From contig WGAO01000117.1 of assembly GCA_015489065.1 (NCBI GenBank), forward strand, positions 1-43,752: 43,752 nucleotides of DNA, given 5' to 3'. Both the position numbers and the translations under genes were made by a program. The notes under the pieces were generated by a model that saw only the letters and a program-made list of their open reading frames with translations, searched no databases and was not told the origin of the DNA. Shown here one piece after another: positions 7,002-16,604 of this stretch (its first letter is position 1; each line of letters starts with the position of its first letter). The stretch is from Thermotogaceae bacterium (GTDB taxonomy: Bacteria; Thermotogota; Thermotogae; Thermotogales; Thermotogaceae).

Positions 7002-7796
7002 ATGGAACATCCAAAACTCTTCCTCATGCCTAAGCAGATATACAACGAAGTTCTGCCTAGGGTCTGCGCGGTAAAAGCGGCTATGCCTCCATCAAAACAG
7101 TTCGTATCTGCAATACTTGCGGGTATGTACATAGGCTTTGGGGCTGTTTTTGCTATGACCGCTATGGCTGGAGTTGACACCTTTGGATTAAAGAAACTCA
7201 TCGGAGGTAGTGTGTTCTCAGTTGGACTAATGCTAGTTGTAATAGCCGGGGCAGAGCTTTTCACAGGAAATGTCCTTATGTCACTCACATGTATCATGAG
7301 AAAGATCCATCTGGGTGGTGTTCTGAGAAACTGGATCTTTGTATACCTTGGAAATTTCATAGGATCTGTCATAATGGCATGGCTTATTTATCAAAGTGGT
7401 CTCATGGGAACACCAGATCACCTGAGCGTTGTTGGAAATGTCGCGGCAAAAATAGCCGTTGGGAAAACGGCCCTGGGTTTCTGGCCGGCATTTGTTAGGG
7501 GAATGCTCTGTAATATACTGGTAAATCTAGCAATAATAATGGCGATATCCGCACAAACAGTCGAAGGGAAAATCCTGGGAATACTCTTCCCAATATCAGC
7601 GTTCGTTGCATCTGGTTTTGAACACTCTGTGGCTAATATGTTTTTCCTTTCGCTTGGTGCGTACTTGGGGAAAGTCGGATGGGGACAGATGTGGACTTCA
7701 AATATAATAGCAGTCACGCTTGGAAATATCACTGGTCCTCTCTTGTTCACCGTAATTCCATATTATTTCGTTTACTATTACTGGAAGAAAAAGTGA
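7002..7796 (+). CDS. focA: formate/nitrite transporter (FNT) family channel
   Basis: This 264-residue integral membrane protein has the six-helix layout of FNT channels, which form pentamers passing formate, nitrite or hydrosulfide. Both family signatures are present: GAELFTGNVLMS after the second helix and GFEHSVANM after the fifth. The start ATG 7002 has GGGAGGTGAT 2 nt upstream. It is a single-gene unit with its own promoter and converges on a chemoreceptor gene. Nothing beside it (no pyruvate formate-lyase, nitrite or sulfite reductase) identifies the substrate, so the focA symbol is by family only. Confidence 0.9.
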   Translation: MEHPKLFLMPKQIYNEVLPRVCAVKAAMPPSKQFVSAILAGMYIGFGAVFAMTAMAGVDTFGLKKLIGGSVFSVGLMLVVIAGAELFTGNVLMSLTCIMRKIHLGGVLRNWIFVYLGNFIGSVIMAWLIYQSGLMGTPDHLSVVGNVAAKIAVGKTALGFWPAFVRGMLCNILVNLAIIMAISAQTVEGKILGILFPISAFVASGFEHSVANMFFLSLGAYLGKVGWGQMWTSNIIAVTLGNITGPLLFTVIPYYFVYYYWKKK

Positions 7797-7818
7797 GAGG
7801 AGCATGTGCTCCTCTCAC
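7788..7818 (-). terminator. terminator hairpin shared by focA and the chemoreceptor gene
   Basis: GTGAGAGGAGCA (7793-7804) and TGCTCCTCTCAC (7807-7818) are perfect complements with almost no loop, giving a usable 11-bp stem with a 4-nt loop. On the minus strand it is followed by TTTTTC, an intrinsic terminator for the chemoreceptor gene. On the plus strand the U-run is poor. The stop codons of both convergent genes lie inside the stem. Confidence 0.8.
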
Positions 7819-9539
7819 GCCTTGAATACTTTTACCAAATTTAGAAGACTCTCCGATGTCCTCATCAAATCATTACTCGTTTGTCTGAGTTTTTCTGATG
7901 AGCCGAGCAAACTCTCTGATGTTTCATGAACTTTTCCAAGTTGAACTGCTATTTCAGATATAGAACTAGAAGCTACCCTTATAGATTCACTCATTTCATT
8001 TGTAGCTGAGCTTTGTTCACTAGAAGCGCTCGCAAGAGATTCAGCTTGGTCACTAACCTTTTCAACTTCTTCAAGTATCCTGTCTATCTGTTCTGTCACC
8101 TTTTTAGAACTTCTAACAGCTCTTTCAACGACTTCCAAAGTCGTTGCAGTTGTCTCTTTTGCCTTTAATGACCCCTCTTTTATAGCTTCCAATATCTTTC
8201 CTATCCTTTCCGTTGCAGACTTGCTCTCTTCAGCTAATTTTCTTATCTCTTCAGCAACTATTGAGAAGCCTTTACCATGATCTCCCGCTCTTGCAGCTTC
8301 AATAGCCGCGTTAAGAGCCAAGAGATTTGTTTGATCGGCTATTCTTTCAATGGTTTCTATTATCTTTTCAATATTTTCAGCTTTTTTGGCAAGATCTTCT
8401 GTAACATCATCCGTGATCCTCGAACTCTCCTTAACCATTTCAATGACCATCTCAACTTCCCTCACAACCTCTTTACCAGCATAAGCAGCATCTCTCATAT
8501 CCTCCGAGGATTTTGAAAGCTTCTGTGAAGCCTCTGCAACACTTTCTGCACTTGAGGCTACTTCTTGGGCATTGTTTGTTATTTCCTCTATTGCCAAAGT
8601 CACTTCTTTTGCAAGATCGTCAGCTTTTTTGATCTCTTTCGAAAGCTCTTCAGAGATTGAATTGAGATCTCTGACAACACTCATAAGTTTGTTTGAACCA
8701 CTTCCAACATCTTTAGAAGTTTCAATTATAGACCTTATAACAGACGACATCCTTGAGGTTGAACTTTTAACCGATCTTGCTATCTCATCTATCTCTTTTA
8801 TGAAAGATTCAACAAACACTTCACTTGTAAAATCTCCTTCCCCCATCTTCCTAGCTGACTCTGAAAGCTTCTTCATCGGATTTACCACGATTACCGACAA
8901 CACTACTAGTGTGACCGAAGTAACCACACCCATCACTACAAATGAAATCATTGTCATTATCAGAGTTCCTCTTTTAATTCTTGGGTGTATAACACTCTCA
9001 ACCTTTTGCTTCGGAATTCCAACATAAAGCATACCTATAACCCTTCCTGAATCGTCAAAATAAGGTTTGAAAATAGCGATATATTTCTTGCCTAATATTT
9101 CCGCTTCACCGATGTATTTTTTGCCATTGATGACAAATTTATAAATCTCTCCTCCTTTTTCAAGAAGAGTTCCCACCGCTCTCCTGTCATATTCATCTCT
9201 TACGGAAGACACCACTCCGACGAAATCATTTCCTTCTCTCTTGAATATCGCGGCTGTTACGCCAAAAGCTTCGGATATCTTGTCGACCACATCATATCTA
9301 CCCGAAATAGGAGTCCCACTTTCGTTGACTAGCCTTCCATTTACTATTTTCAATCTTCCATACTCTTTTTTTACCGCCTCTTCCAACATTTTAATGGAGT
9401 TTGAAAGGAGTGTGTCCACGGTAACCGCTCTAGCAACTTTTATTTGTTGATTTACAGCGATTACGGTTAGGACAGCTGATAAAGAACCGAGAACGATAAT
9501 TGACATAATCACAAATAGCATGTTCAGAGACATCTTCAT
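7815..9539 (-). CDS. methyl-accepting chemotaxis protein with Cache-type sensor
   Basis: A 574-residue transmembrane chemoreceptor. The first membrane helix spans about residues 7-29. An extracytoplasmic region of roughly 160 residues resembles a single-Cache sensor ([34 protein letters not shown], cut by a second similar strand set). The second helix spans about 190-215, followed by a HAMP linker and the long helical signalling domain with the conserved hairpin tip region [21 protein letters not shown]. It would bind a small ligand outside and control CheA inside. Start ATG 9539 has AGGAGG 7 nt upstream. The ligand is unknown. It is monocistronic, with an extended -10 promoter and a hairpin terminator. 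Confidence 0.95.
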   Translation of the reverse strand: MKMSLNMLFVIMSIIVLGSLSAVLTVIAVNQQIKVARAVTVDTLLSNSIKMLEEAVKKEYGRLKIVNGRLVNESGTPISGRYDVVDKISEAFGVTAAIFKREGNDFVGVVSSVRDEYDRRAVGTLLEKGGEIYKFVINGKKYIGEAEILGKKYIAIFKPYFDDSGRVIGMLYVGIPKQKVESVIHPRIKRGTLIMTMISFVVMGVVTSVTLVVLSVIVVNPMKKLSESARKMGEGDFTSEVFVESFIKEIDEIARSVKSSTSRMSSVIRSIIETSKDVGSGSNKLMSVVRDLNSISEELSKEIKKADDLAKEVTLAIEEITNNAQEVASSAESVAEASQKLSKSSEDMRDAAYAGKEVVREVEMVIEMVKESSRITDDVTEDLAKKAENIEKIIETIERIADQTNLLALNAAIEAARAGDHGKGFSIVAEEIRKLAEESKSATERIGKILEAIKEGSLKAKETTATTLEVVERAVRSSKKVTEQIDRILEEVEKVSDQAESLASASSEQSSATNEMSESIRVASSSISEIAVQLGKVHETSESLLGSSEKLRQTSNDLMRTSESLLNLVKVFKA

Positions 9540-9576
9540 CGTAATCCCTCCTTTCTCTGTCTTCTGCGAGAGATAA

Positions 9577-9585
9577 AGTATAACA
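9577..9585 (-). promoter_or_regulatory. extended -10 promoter of the chemoreceptor gene
   Basis: TGTTATACT on the minus strand is an extended -10 element (TG, one base, TATACT) about 40 nt upstream of the start. No convincing -35 is seen. The identical 9-mer precedes the DegT gene at 16605-16613. Confidence 0.55.
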
Positions 9586-9645
9586 AAAAGATTAGCGTTT
9601 ATAGAATGTGATAAAATTCGTTAAAAAACGCTGGAGGGAATACTA

Positions 9646-11985
9646 GTGAGAAAGAGGGAAAAAATCAGTCAAATTCTGAAAGAGAGAGTTTTGCTTCTTG
9701 ATGGAGCCTACGGAACGGAATTAATGAAAAGAGCAGGACTTAGAGATATTCCACCAGAGGTTCTCAATATCGAAAGACCCGATGTGGTCGAGTCCCTCCA
9801 CAGAGACTATGTCAATGCGGGATCTGATGTTGTCATAACGAATACTTTCGGCGCAACTCCGTCGAAATTGGCGGAATATGGACTCGAAGACAGTTTTGAA
9901 GAAATAGTGAGAAATGCTGTAAGAGCTGCAAAAAGGGCAACAAAAGGCAAAGCCTTTGTCTTCGGAGATGCCGGACCTACGGGAAAGCTTCCTTTTCCTG
10001 TTGGAGACAAACCTTTCGATTTCTTCTATGAAAACTTCAGAAAGCTTTTCGAGATAATGGTAGAAGAAGGAGTTGACGGGATAATACTCGAAACTTTCTC
10101 TGATATAGCTGAGCTCAAAGCAGCTGTTCTAGCGGCAAGAGATGCCTCAAAAGATATATTCTTGGTAGCACACCTGACTTTTGACGAGAATGGAAGAACT
10201 CTCACCGGAACAGATCCAATGAATTTCGTTTTAACTTTTGAAGATTTAGATGTAGATGCTCTCGGAATAAACTGTACTCTTGGACCAGAGGAGCTTCTCC
10301 CGATATTCCAGGAGCTTTCAAAATACACCGACAAGTTTCTCACAGTAGAACCTAACGCAGGAATGCCAATCGTTGAAAATGGAGAAACAATTTATCCTGT
10401 GGGGCCAGATGAATTTTCAGTACATGTAGACTCTTACTGGGAAGCTGGTGCAAACATAATAGGTGGATGTTGCGGGACGACTCCAGAGCACATAAGGAAT
10501 ATGAGAAGACAACTTGGAGAAAGGCATCCCGTGGAGAGAGAGAAAAAAAGAATTTTTGCCTTATCTTCCCCAACAACGATAGTGAGCTTTGAAAAATTCG
10601 TTGTAATAGGCGAGAGGATAAATCCAGCTGGCAGAAAAAAGCTCAGAAAAGCGATGGAAGAAGGTGATTTGGATTATGTGTTAAACGATGGGAGAAAGCA
10701 AAAAGAAGCCGGCGCAGAAGTTTTGGATGTCAATTTTGGGATAGAGCAACTCGTCAATGAAGATTTTATGGAGAAGGTGATCTATTCTTTAGCTTACAGC
10801 GTTGGAACCCCAATATCAATAGATGTTCAGACGGTTAAAAGGTTGGAAAGACTTGTAAGATCATATCCGGGAAGACCTCTTATAAATTCCTTCCGGCCTG
10901 TGAAGGAAGAGATGAAAAAGCTAGAAGTTCTCAAAAAATACGGAGGTTCTGTCGTTCTTCTCTCAATGGAAGAGGAGGTTCCTGAGAGCTACGAGGACAG
11001 ATTAAGAGCTTTTGAGAAAGGACTTGATGTTCTCACCTCGAACGGAATAGAGAAGCACAGAATAATAGTAGATCCAATAGTCCTCGCAATGGGAGCTGGA
11101 GGGAATCCAAGGGATACGTTGAAATTCATAGAGTATCTCTCAAGTGAGGGGTTTAAAACAACGCTCGGCCTGTCCAATCTATCTTTCGGGCTTCCAGACA
11201 GGTCGCACTTTAATTCATCTTTCTTGGTGATGGCTGTCGATAGGGGACTATCTTCTGCAATAATGAATCCTCTCGATGAGATAGTGATGAAAGATCTCAA
11301 GAGCGCTCTCGTGATTCTTGGAAAGGCTGAGCTCCCTAAAAAGGAAGTCAAGGAGAAAGATGAAGTAGTTGAAATGGTTCTCGCTGGAAAATCAGATGAG
11401 CTTCTTGAGAAGACAAAAGAGTTTCTCAAAGAATTGAAAGAGCCGCTCCTAGTCGTTGAAAAATACCTCAGACCTGCTATGGAAAAAATCGGCGATATGT
11501 ACGACAAAGGAGAGATATTTTTGCCACAGCTCATACTCGCCGCTCAGACCGCCAAGTCGTCGTTTGAATACCTCGAAAATTTGATGAAGGGCAGCGGAAA
11601 GAGTGAAAAGAGAGTAATAATAGCCACCGTAAAAGGAGATGTTCACGATATAGGAAAGAATATAGTCGCAGCTGTCATGAAAAGTTCCGGCTATGATGTT
11701 CTGGATCTCGGAAAAGATGTTCCAAGTGATGCGATAGTCAGGGAGGCTGAGAAAAACAAGCCGATAGCGGTAGCTCTCTCAGCTATGATGACGACAACAG
11801 CACCAAGGATATCAGAAGTCGTGAAGCTTTTAAAAGAGAAAGGAATAAAAGTACCCGTCCTTGTAGGTGGAGCATCACTCAGTGAAAAGCTTGCAAAAGA
11901 ACTTGGAGCTGATTTTTACGCGAAAGATGCATCTCAAGGCGTAAAGATTCTCAAGGAACTTGAGAAAGGTGGTGTCAATTATTGA
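9646..11985 (+). CDS. metH: cobalamin-dependent methionine synthase lacking the reactivation domain
   Basis: MetH moves a methyl group from methyltetrahydrofolate through cobalamin to homocysteine, giving methionine. The 779-residue protein has the homocysteine-binding barrel (1-300) with zinc ligands Cys210 (GINC), Cys275 and Cys276 (GGCCGTTP), the pterin-binding barrel (about 325-570), and the helical cap plus cobalamin-binding Rossmann domain (about 590-775) with DVHDIG, whose base-off histidine is near 667. The C-terminal AdoMet-dependent reactivation domain of E. coli MetH is absent; a separate protein two genes downstream supplies it, as in Thermotoga maritima. Start GTG 9646 has GGAGGG 7 nt upstream. 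No cobalamin or SAM riboswitch is recognisable in the short leader. Confidence 0.96.
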   Translation: MRKREKISQILKERVLLLDGAYGTELMKRAGLRDIPPEVLNIERPDVVESLHRDYVNAGSDVVITNTFGATPSKLAEYGLEDSFEEIVRNAVRAAKRATKGKAFVFGDAGPTGKLPFPVGDKPFDFFYENFRKLFEIMVEEGVDGIILETFSDIAELKAAVLAARDASKDIFLVAHLTFDENGRTLTGTDPMNFVLTFEDLDVDALGINCTLGPEELLPIFQELSKYTDKFLTVEPNAGMPIVENGETIYPVGPDEFSVHVDSYWEAGANIIGGCCGTTPEHIRNMRRQLGERHPVEREKKRIFALSSPTTIVSFEKFVVIGERINPAGRKKLRKAMEEGDLDYVLNDGRKQKEAGAEVLDVNFGIEQLVNEDFMEKVIYSLAYSVGTPISIDVQTVKRLERLVRSYPGRPLINSFRPVKEEMKKLEVLKKYGGSVVLLSMEEEVPESYEDRLRAFEKGLDVLTSNGIEKHRIIVDPIVLAMGAGGNPRDTLKFIEYLSSEGFKTTLGLSNLSFGLPDRSHFNSSFLVMAVDRGLSSAIMNPLDEIVMKDLKSALVILGKAELPKKEVKEKDEVVEMVLAGKSDELLEKTKEFLKELKEPLLVVEKYLRPAMEKIGDMYDKGEIFLPQLILAAQTAKSSFEYLENLMKGSGKSEKRVIIATVKGDVHDIGKNIVAAVMKSSGYDVLDLGKDVPSDAIVREAEKNKPIAVALSAMMTTTAPRISEVVKLLKEKGIKVPVLVGGASLSEKLAKELGADFYAKDASQGVKILKELEKGGVNY

Positions 11986-12845
11986 AGGATCTTCTTAAGA
12001 AAAAAAAGATTGTGGTCTACGAAGTCGTCCCTCAAAGAGGAGTGGACCAGAGTAAATGCTTCAAACTCTGTGACAGTATGATAGATGTGGGTGTCGACAT
12101 GATAGCAGTTACAGATATGCCAACAAGCAGAGTTAAGATATCACCATGGGCCGTTGGGAAAGAGCTTGTGGAGAAGAACATAGAAGTTCTGATTCACTTT
12201 ACAAGAACCAGCAGGAATATCCTAAGAATAGAATCCGATCTTTTAGGAATACATGCGCTCGGCTTGAAGAACATTCTGATCTTGTCAGGTGATCATCCTT
12301 CAGGTGGCGATTATCCCAGCGCCACTTATGTAAACGACATATCTACAGAAGATTTGATAAGACTGGTAAAAAAACTCAACTCAGGCATGACTTGGAATGG
12401 GAAGAAACTTTCTGGGAAGACCGACTTTTTTGTTGGAGGAGTTTTCAACGCAAACTTGGAAAGGGAGCTTGAGAGAGCTGAGGAGAAAATTAAAGCTGGT
12501 GCTGACTTTTTGATATCTCAACCTATATACTGCGCGAAGAGTGCCGAGAAAGCCGCTGAGAGACTTAAAATGCCGTTTCTTGTATCAATTGCTTTCTTCA
12601 GCAGTGAAAAGCAGCTTAACTATTTCGCATCGATACCTGGAATAGATATACCGAGTGATTTGATTGAAAAACTTCAGGGAAAGGACAAGTCATACATAGA
12701 AGACTACACATTCGATCATGTCCTTGAAGTTATTGAAAAACTTTACGATCATGTCTCTGGATTCTACATATCTGGAATAGTCAAAAACCCAGAGAAAGTC
12801 GGGAGGTTGGTTGAGTTTGTCAAAAATCTTCAGAGAAGATCCTGA
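11982..12845 (+). CDS. metF: methylenetetrahydrofolate reductase
   Basis: MetF reduces 5,10-methylenetetrahydrofolate to the 5-methyl form used by MetH. The 287-residue protein has the MTHFR barrel layout: the opening VVYEVVPQRG with a glutamate in the expected catalytic position, VDMIAVTDMP, the loop ILILSGDHPSGGDYP, the FVGGVFN strand and the GADFLISQPIY strand late in the barrel. Sequence similarity to classical MetF is moderate, so flavin use and electron donor are not certain. It starts with TTG overlapping the metH stop as TTGA, with AAAGGTGG upstream. The order metH-metF-reactivase makes a self-contained methyl-cycle operon. Confidence 0.88.
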   Translation: MKDLLKKKKIVVYEVVPQRGVDQSKCFKLCDSMIDVGVDMIAVTDMPTSRVKISPWAVGKELVEKNIEVLIHFTRTSRNILRIESDLLGIHALGLKNILILSGDHPSGGDYPSATYVNDISTEDLIRLVKKLNSGMTWNGKKLSGKTDFFVGGVFNANLERELERAEEKIKAGADFLISQPIYCAKSAEKAAERLKMPFLVSIAFFSSEKQLNYFASIPGIDIPSDLIEKLQGKDKSYIEDYTFDHVLEVIEKLYDHVSGFYISGIVKNPEKVGRLVEFVKNLQRRS

Positions 12846-13440
12846 AAATATCAAGATTCCAGAGAGAGTCATAGCAGCACGACTCGGATTCAAAGGAATT
12901 GGGAAAATACCGGAGAATTTCCTTGAAAGCTTCAACAAGGCTTATGAAGTAGCTATGGAAGTTGCCAATCCAACCGCCATTTACGATACATTCGAGGTCA
13001 AAGAAAACCCAGAAGGTTTAATCGTTCTTGGAAAGCTTCTGAAGGGAAAAATGGTGTCTCAACATCTGGGAAAAAGCTCTTCTATAACTCTGATTCTCTC
13101 AACAATTGGAATTCAGTATGACGATAAAATAGAAGAGCTTCACAAAAGCGGTGAGGAGCTTCTGAGTTTCTTTTTGGACGGGATAGGATCAGAACTCGTG
13201 GAGTACTTTACTAGAGATCTCGATAGAAAGTTAAGGGAGACCATGGGAAATGGAAGCGCAAGGATATCTCCAGGATATGGTGATCTCCCTCTTGAGCTCA
13301 ATGCCTGGATAATAGAAACGCTTGGTGGAGAGAAGATAGGGGTATCGTATGATCCAGAAACTTTTATAATGAAGCCAAGAAAGACAATAACCGCTTTGAT
13401 AGGATGGAAAAAATCTTTGAAGGATTTACATCTTCGCTGA
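12811..13440 (+). CDS. stand-alone methionine synthase reactivation-domain protein
   Basis: This 209-residue protein corresponds to the C-terminal activation domain of MetH, which binds AdoMet and re-methylates oxidised cob(II)alamin. The signature is RISPGYGDLPLELNAWI near residue 150, matching the RxSPGY motif of the AdoMet site, followed by the GVSYDPETFIMKPRKTITALIGW region. A T. maritima homologue adjacent to its truncated MetH is known to have this fold. The start is TTG at 12811 (or 12817) after GGGAGG, within the 3' end of metF. Its 3' end overlaps the convergent Mini-RNase III gene by 15 nt. Confidence 0.88.
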   Translation: MSLSKIFREDPENIKIPERVIAARLGFKGIGKIPENFLESFNKAYEVAMEVANPTAIYDTFEVKENPEGLIVLGKLLKGKMVSQHLGKSSSITLILSTIGIQYDDKIEELHKSGEELLSFFLDGIGSELVEYFTRDLDRKLRETMGNGSARISPGYGDLPLELNAWIIETLGGEKIGVSYDPETFIMKPRKTITALIGWKKSLKDLHLR

Positions 13441-13800
13441 AAGGTTCAAAATTTCCTTTAGCCTTTCATCTCTTCCCGTTAAGTAAAGATATCCAACCAG
13501 TGCCTCAAGGCCGGTGCTCTTTCTGTAAAGTGGATCATTCCCGTGTCTTGTCGCAGATTTGCTGTTCATCGCTCTCTTTACCACAGATTTCTCCTCTTCT
13601 GTGAGCTTGTTCCATATCGCGTCTAGAATGTTGGCTTGTCCTTTTCTTGAAACAATTTTCCTCACCCTTTTTTCTATTTCAGACGGTCTCATTAAATCTA
13701 TATACTCAAGCTTGTAATAAAGAGACATAACAGAATCACCTATATACGCTAATAGAGATACCGGAGCTTGAATAATCTGGATTTCCCTTCTAAATATCAA
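13426..13800 (-). CDS. mrnC: Mini-RNase III
   Basis: Mini-RNase III is a dimeric double-strand RNase with the RNase III catalytic domain but no RNA-binding domain; in Bacillus it matures 23S rRNA ends. The 124-residue protein has LAYIGDSV with catalytic Asp22 and the second acidic motif TGLEALVGYLYL with Glu99, plus the conserved KSKATRHGNDP-like region (here SATRHGNDPLYR). It starts with TTG overlapping the upstream stop as TTGA, with GGAGGAG upstream. It is the last gene of a four-gene minus-strand operon and overlaps a convergent gene. Confidence 0.93.
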   Translation of the reverse strand: MIFRREIQIIQAPVSLLAYIGDSVMSLYYKLEYIDLMRPSEIEKRVRKIVSRKGQANILDAIWNKLTEEEKSVVKRAMNSKSATRHGNDPLYRKSTGLEALVGYLYLTGRDERLKEILNLSAKM

Positions 13801-14996
13801 AGTCTTATCTCCTCCAGAAATCTTAAAGTTCCGTCAGATCTCAAAGAAGCCAATTTCTTTCCAACTAAAAGCGAGACAACCTCATCCTTATTTATATCAA
13901 GATAACTCGCCATCTCTTCCAATGAAATCATCATAGAGTTGACTTCATCAAGGGATTTCTCATCAAAGAGTATAGCGATTCTTTTCATTGGATCTTTGCC
14001 AGCATCTTTGAGCTTTCTCATTCTCTTTATTCTTTTCAAAATTGCTTTGAGTATCTCCACACCAAAAGCTCTGTTATCTTCCACGGTTTTTTGAAGCGTG
14101 TCTTTTTTGAAAACAAGGGATTGTATCATTCCGCCGCTGAGGACGGTAGCAGTCCTTGGAATATCTCCGAGCGTCGATACCTCGCCGACGAACTCCCCTT
14201 TCCCCAAAAAAGCGAGAAGCTTTTCGCTCCCAGACGAATATCTTGCAACTCTTGGATATCCGGAAAGCACAAAGTACGACTCATCCCCCATCTCGCCTTC
14301 GATCATGAGTATTGTCCTTCGAGGTATGAGAGTTCCATGCTTTAAATACAGGCTGACCATCGTCTTGAAATTGCCTTCTCCATGGTTAACTAGCTCAACA
14401 AGAGCTGCAAAGGATATGTATTTAGAATACTCGCTCTTTCTTCTTAAAAGAGCATTGTATCTTCTAGAGGCGTTTTTCGCATTGACAAAGAACATACAGA
14501 AAGTCTTCCAGATCTCAGCATCCATGACTATGTCATTATCTATGGATCTTTTGTCTATTTTCATCATCTCTTTGAAAGCCCTCTCGTAATCTCCAGATGC
14601 CATAAACTCCCTTGCCCTATAATATGGGGATCTCAAGATATCCCTGTATCTTCTCCAAAGCCCTTTTTTCTCACGATTTATGATCTTCATAACTTCAGAA
14701 GGAGGCTTCAAATCTGAAGTGAAAGAGCTGTTAACTTTTTCAAGCCTTTCAAAGGCTCTTCTGAGAAGAATCCAGGAGAACGGAAGATCATCTTCTATCT
14801 CGACTAGCTCGACATCCGTTTCAGCGGTAGCACTCTCTTGAGATTCGCCTACGAGTTTCCACTCTCCAATTATCTCACCAGGTCCGGCAGAAATTTTGTA
14901 GCCGATTGTTGAAGTGAGCGAAATTATCCCATCGACTATCATGTAAAATTTGGATACGCTCTCTCCCTCTCTGAAGAGGATCTCTCCCTTTTTCAT
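13797..14996 (-). CDS. regulatory protein with two cyclic-nucleotide-binding-like domains
   Basis: The 399-residue protein carries a cNMP-binding fold at each end: an N-terminal one (residues 1-75: GEILFREGESVSKFYMIVDG) and a second one (about 215-310) with FLGKGEFVGEVSTLGDIPRTATV, which contains the GE...P.R(T)A phosphate-binding-cassette pattern. A helical linker of about 130 residues separates them, and the last 65 residues may be a degenerate Crp-like helix-turn-helix (MISLEEMASYLDINKDEVVSLL). It may therefore be a Crp/Fnr-type regulator or an allosteric partner of the TrkA-N protein encoded one base upstream. Effector and target are unknown. Start ATG 14996. Confidence 0.78.
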   Translation of the reverse strand: MKKGEILFREGESVSKFYMIVDGIISLTSTIGYKISAGPGEIIGEWKLVGESQESATAETDVELVEIEDDLPFSWILLRRAFERLEKVNSSFTSDLKPPSEVMKIINREKKGLWRRYRDILRSPYYRAREFMASGDYERAFKEMMKIDKRSIDNDIVMDAEIWKTFCMFFVNAKNASRRYNALLRRKSEYSKYISFAALVELVNHGEGNFKTMVSLYLKHGTLIPRRTILMIEGEMGDESYFVLSGYPRVARYSSGSEKLLAFLGKGEFVGEVSTLGDIPRTATVLSGGMIQSLVFKKDTLQKTVEDNRAFGVEILKAILKRIKRMRKLKDAGKDPMKRIAILFDEKSLDEVNSMMISLEEMASYLDINKDEVVSLLVGKKLASLRSDGTLRFLEEIRL

Positions 14997-14997
14997 G

Positions 14998-15429
14998 TCA
15001 TTCCTCCAGAGGTATCAGAACACCTCTAAGCGCTTCTGCCATTAGGAGTATCGGGCTTATTGAGTGAATCTCAAAGTCATTGAAAAGCTGATAGTTATCG
15101 GGATCGTACACCCTAGCTACAACTTTTCTGACACCGAACACATATTTCGCTATCATCGATACCATGAAATTCGTATTGTCGTCATTCGTAAGTGCTAGAA
15201 GAACATCCGCATTTTCCGCCTTTGCAGCTTTTAAATTTTCAACCTCTGTGGCATCTCCGTGTATCGTGAATCCAGAAAAGTCTGGAGAGAGAAGTTCAAA
15301 GGACTTTTCATCCTTATCTATTATCACAACATTGTGACCATCAGCGGAAGCGTAATTCGCGACTATCGATCCCATCCTGCCACACCCAACAATTATCACA
15401 TACAGACTCTTTTTCTTTTTTTTCTTCAA
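14998..15429 (-). CDS. TrkA-N (RCK) domain protein, potassium channel regulatory subunit type
   Basis: A 143-residue Rossmann protein with the NAD-binding motif VGCGRMGSIVA, the DKDEKSFELL strand end and GDATEVENL, all features of the TrkA/KtrA N-terminal RCK domain that senses nucleotide and gates K+ transporters. The C-terminal TrkA-C domain is missing, and no KtrB/TrkH membrane subunit lies nearby. The start is TTG 15429, overlapping the DegT stop as TTGA. The first codons encode six lysines over an A-rich run. One base separates it from the cNMP-domain gene, suggesting the two act together. Confidence 0.85.
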   Translation of the reverse strand: MKKKKKKSLYVIIVGCGRMGSIVANYASADGHNVVIIDKDEKSFELLSPDFSGFTIHGDATEVENLKAAKAENADVLLALTNDDNTNFMVSMIAKYVFGVRKVVARVYDPDNYQLFNDFEIHSISPILLMAEALRGVLIPLEE

Positions 15430-16583
15430 AATCCCACCTTCTCTATAGCTTCTTTCAAAGTGTCGACAACTTTTTTTTGATCTTCAAAATTCATATCAGT
15501 ATAGAAAGGTATCGCAAGGGTCCTCTTCGAGATATTTTCCGTCACTGGTAGCCCACCTTCTCTATGCCCCATTTCCTTGTAGAGCGGCTGCAAGTGAACG
15601 GGCTTGAAGTAGTCTCTCACCTGTACTCCGTTTTCGTTCATATATTTCATAACGGCGTCTCTGTTTATACCATCATCCAGAAGCACTACATAAACGAACC
15701 AGCTCATATTGGTAACATAATCTTCTACAATCGGTGGCCGTACTCCATCAACATCTTTGAGAAGCTTGCTATATCTCGATGCGACCTCATTTCTCATATC
15801 AATTATCCTATCTATCTTCTCCATTTGAGAGACCCCAAGAGCTGCGCTCATCTCATCAAGCCTGTAGTTGTACCCAACTCTGACATGCAAGAGCCACTCT
15901 CCACCCTCACCTCTTCCTTGGTTTCTCATACTCCTTGAAAGAGTTGCTATCTTATCGTCATTTGTCACGATGATGCCACCTTCACCAGTCGTTATCTGCT
16001 TGTTAGGATAGAACGCAAAAGCTCCTGCAACTCCGAAAGTTCCCGCTTTCCTTCCCTTGTATTCCGACCCCAACGCCTCACAAGAGTCCTCTATTACGAC
16101 CAATTTGTATTCATTCGCAACTTCCAATATACCATTCCAATCGAGCGGATGACCAAAAATATCTACCGCCATAAAGCAGCAGATATCTTCAAGTTGCACC
16201 TTATTTCCATCGTACTCATACTCTCCCCTCTCTATCTTCTTAAGGATCTCTTTCAAGATCTCCGGGGGAGTGTTGAATGTTCTATCTTCTATATCCAAAA
16301 ACAGAGGAATTTTGTCCTCAAAAAGCGCCACATTTGCGGATGCTATGAAAGTAAACGACGGAACAAGCATGAATTTCCCTGGAAGATTCAGCGACTTCAA
16401 GATCAGGTGAAGTGCGGATGTTCCACTGTTAACTGCAACTGCGTATTTTAAACCAGTGTAATCGGCTATCTTCTTTTCGAATTCTTCCACAAAAGGACCT
16501 ATACTCAACCTCTTGCTCCTGAGAACCGCAAGGACATTGTCTATATCGTCCTTCTCTATAAAAGGTCCTGAAAGTGGTATCAA
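15426..16583 (-). CDS. DegT/DnrJ/EryC1/StrS-family PLP aminotransferase
   Basis: These enzymes transfer an amino group to nucleotide-linked keto-sugars for surface polysaccharide or glycan synthesis. The 385-residue protein shows NSGTSALHL (phosphate binding), VIEDSCEALGSEYKGRKAGTFG, the Schiff-base lysine motif FYPNKQITTGEGG and the C-terminal PVHLQPLY. The start is TTG 16583, five bases after GGAGGTGATCACC; upstream in-frame starts overlap or precede that ribosome site and the -10 box. It leads the operon with the TrkA-N, cNMP and RNase genes. No other sugar-nucleotide genes are near, so the substrate is unknown. Confidence 0.92.
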   Translation of the reverse strand: MIPLSGPFIEKDDIDNVLAVLRSKRLSIGPFVEEFEKKIADYTGLKYAVAVNSGTSALHLILKSLNLPGKFMLVPSFTFIASANVALFEDKIPLFLDIEDRTFNTPPEILKEILKKIERGEYEYDGNKVQLEDICCFMAVDIFGHPLDWNGILEVANEYKLVVIEDSCEALGSEYKGRKAGTFGVAGAFAFYPNKQITTGEGGIIVTNDDKIATLSRSMRNQGRGEGGEWLLHVRVGYNYRLDEMSAALGVSQMEKIDRIIDMRNEVASRYSKLLKDVDGVRPPIVEDYVTNMSWFVYVVLLDDGINRDAVMKYMNENGVQVRDYFKPVHLQPLYKEMGHREGGLPVTENISKRTLAIPFYTDMNFEDQKKVVDTLKEAIEKVGF

Positions 16584-16604
16584 GGTGATCACCTCCGCTT
16601 TTTG

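Noticed and set aside
9586-9645. A SAM or cobalamin riboswitch upstream of metH
   Set aside because: The space between the divergent genes is about 100 nt and I could not find the conserved cores or stems of either class.
15411-15425. Programmed slippage at the A-rich start of the TrkA-N gene
   Set aside because: The run encodes a plain lysine stretch and the gene is complete in one frame; no alternative product is evident.
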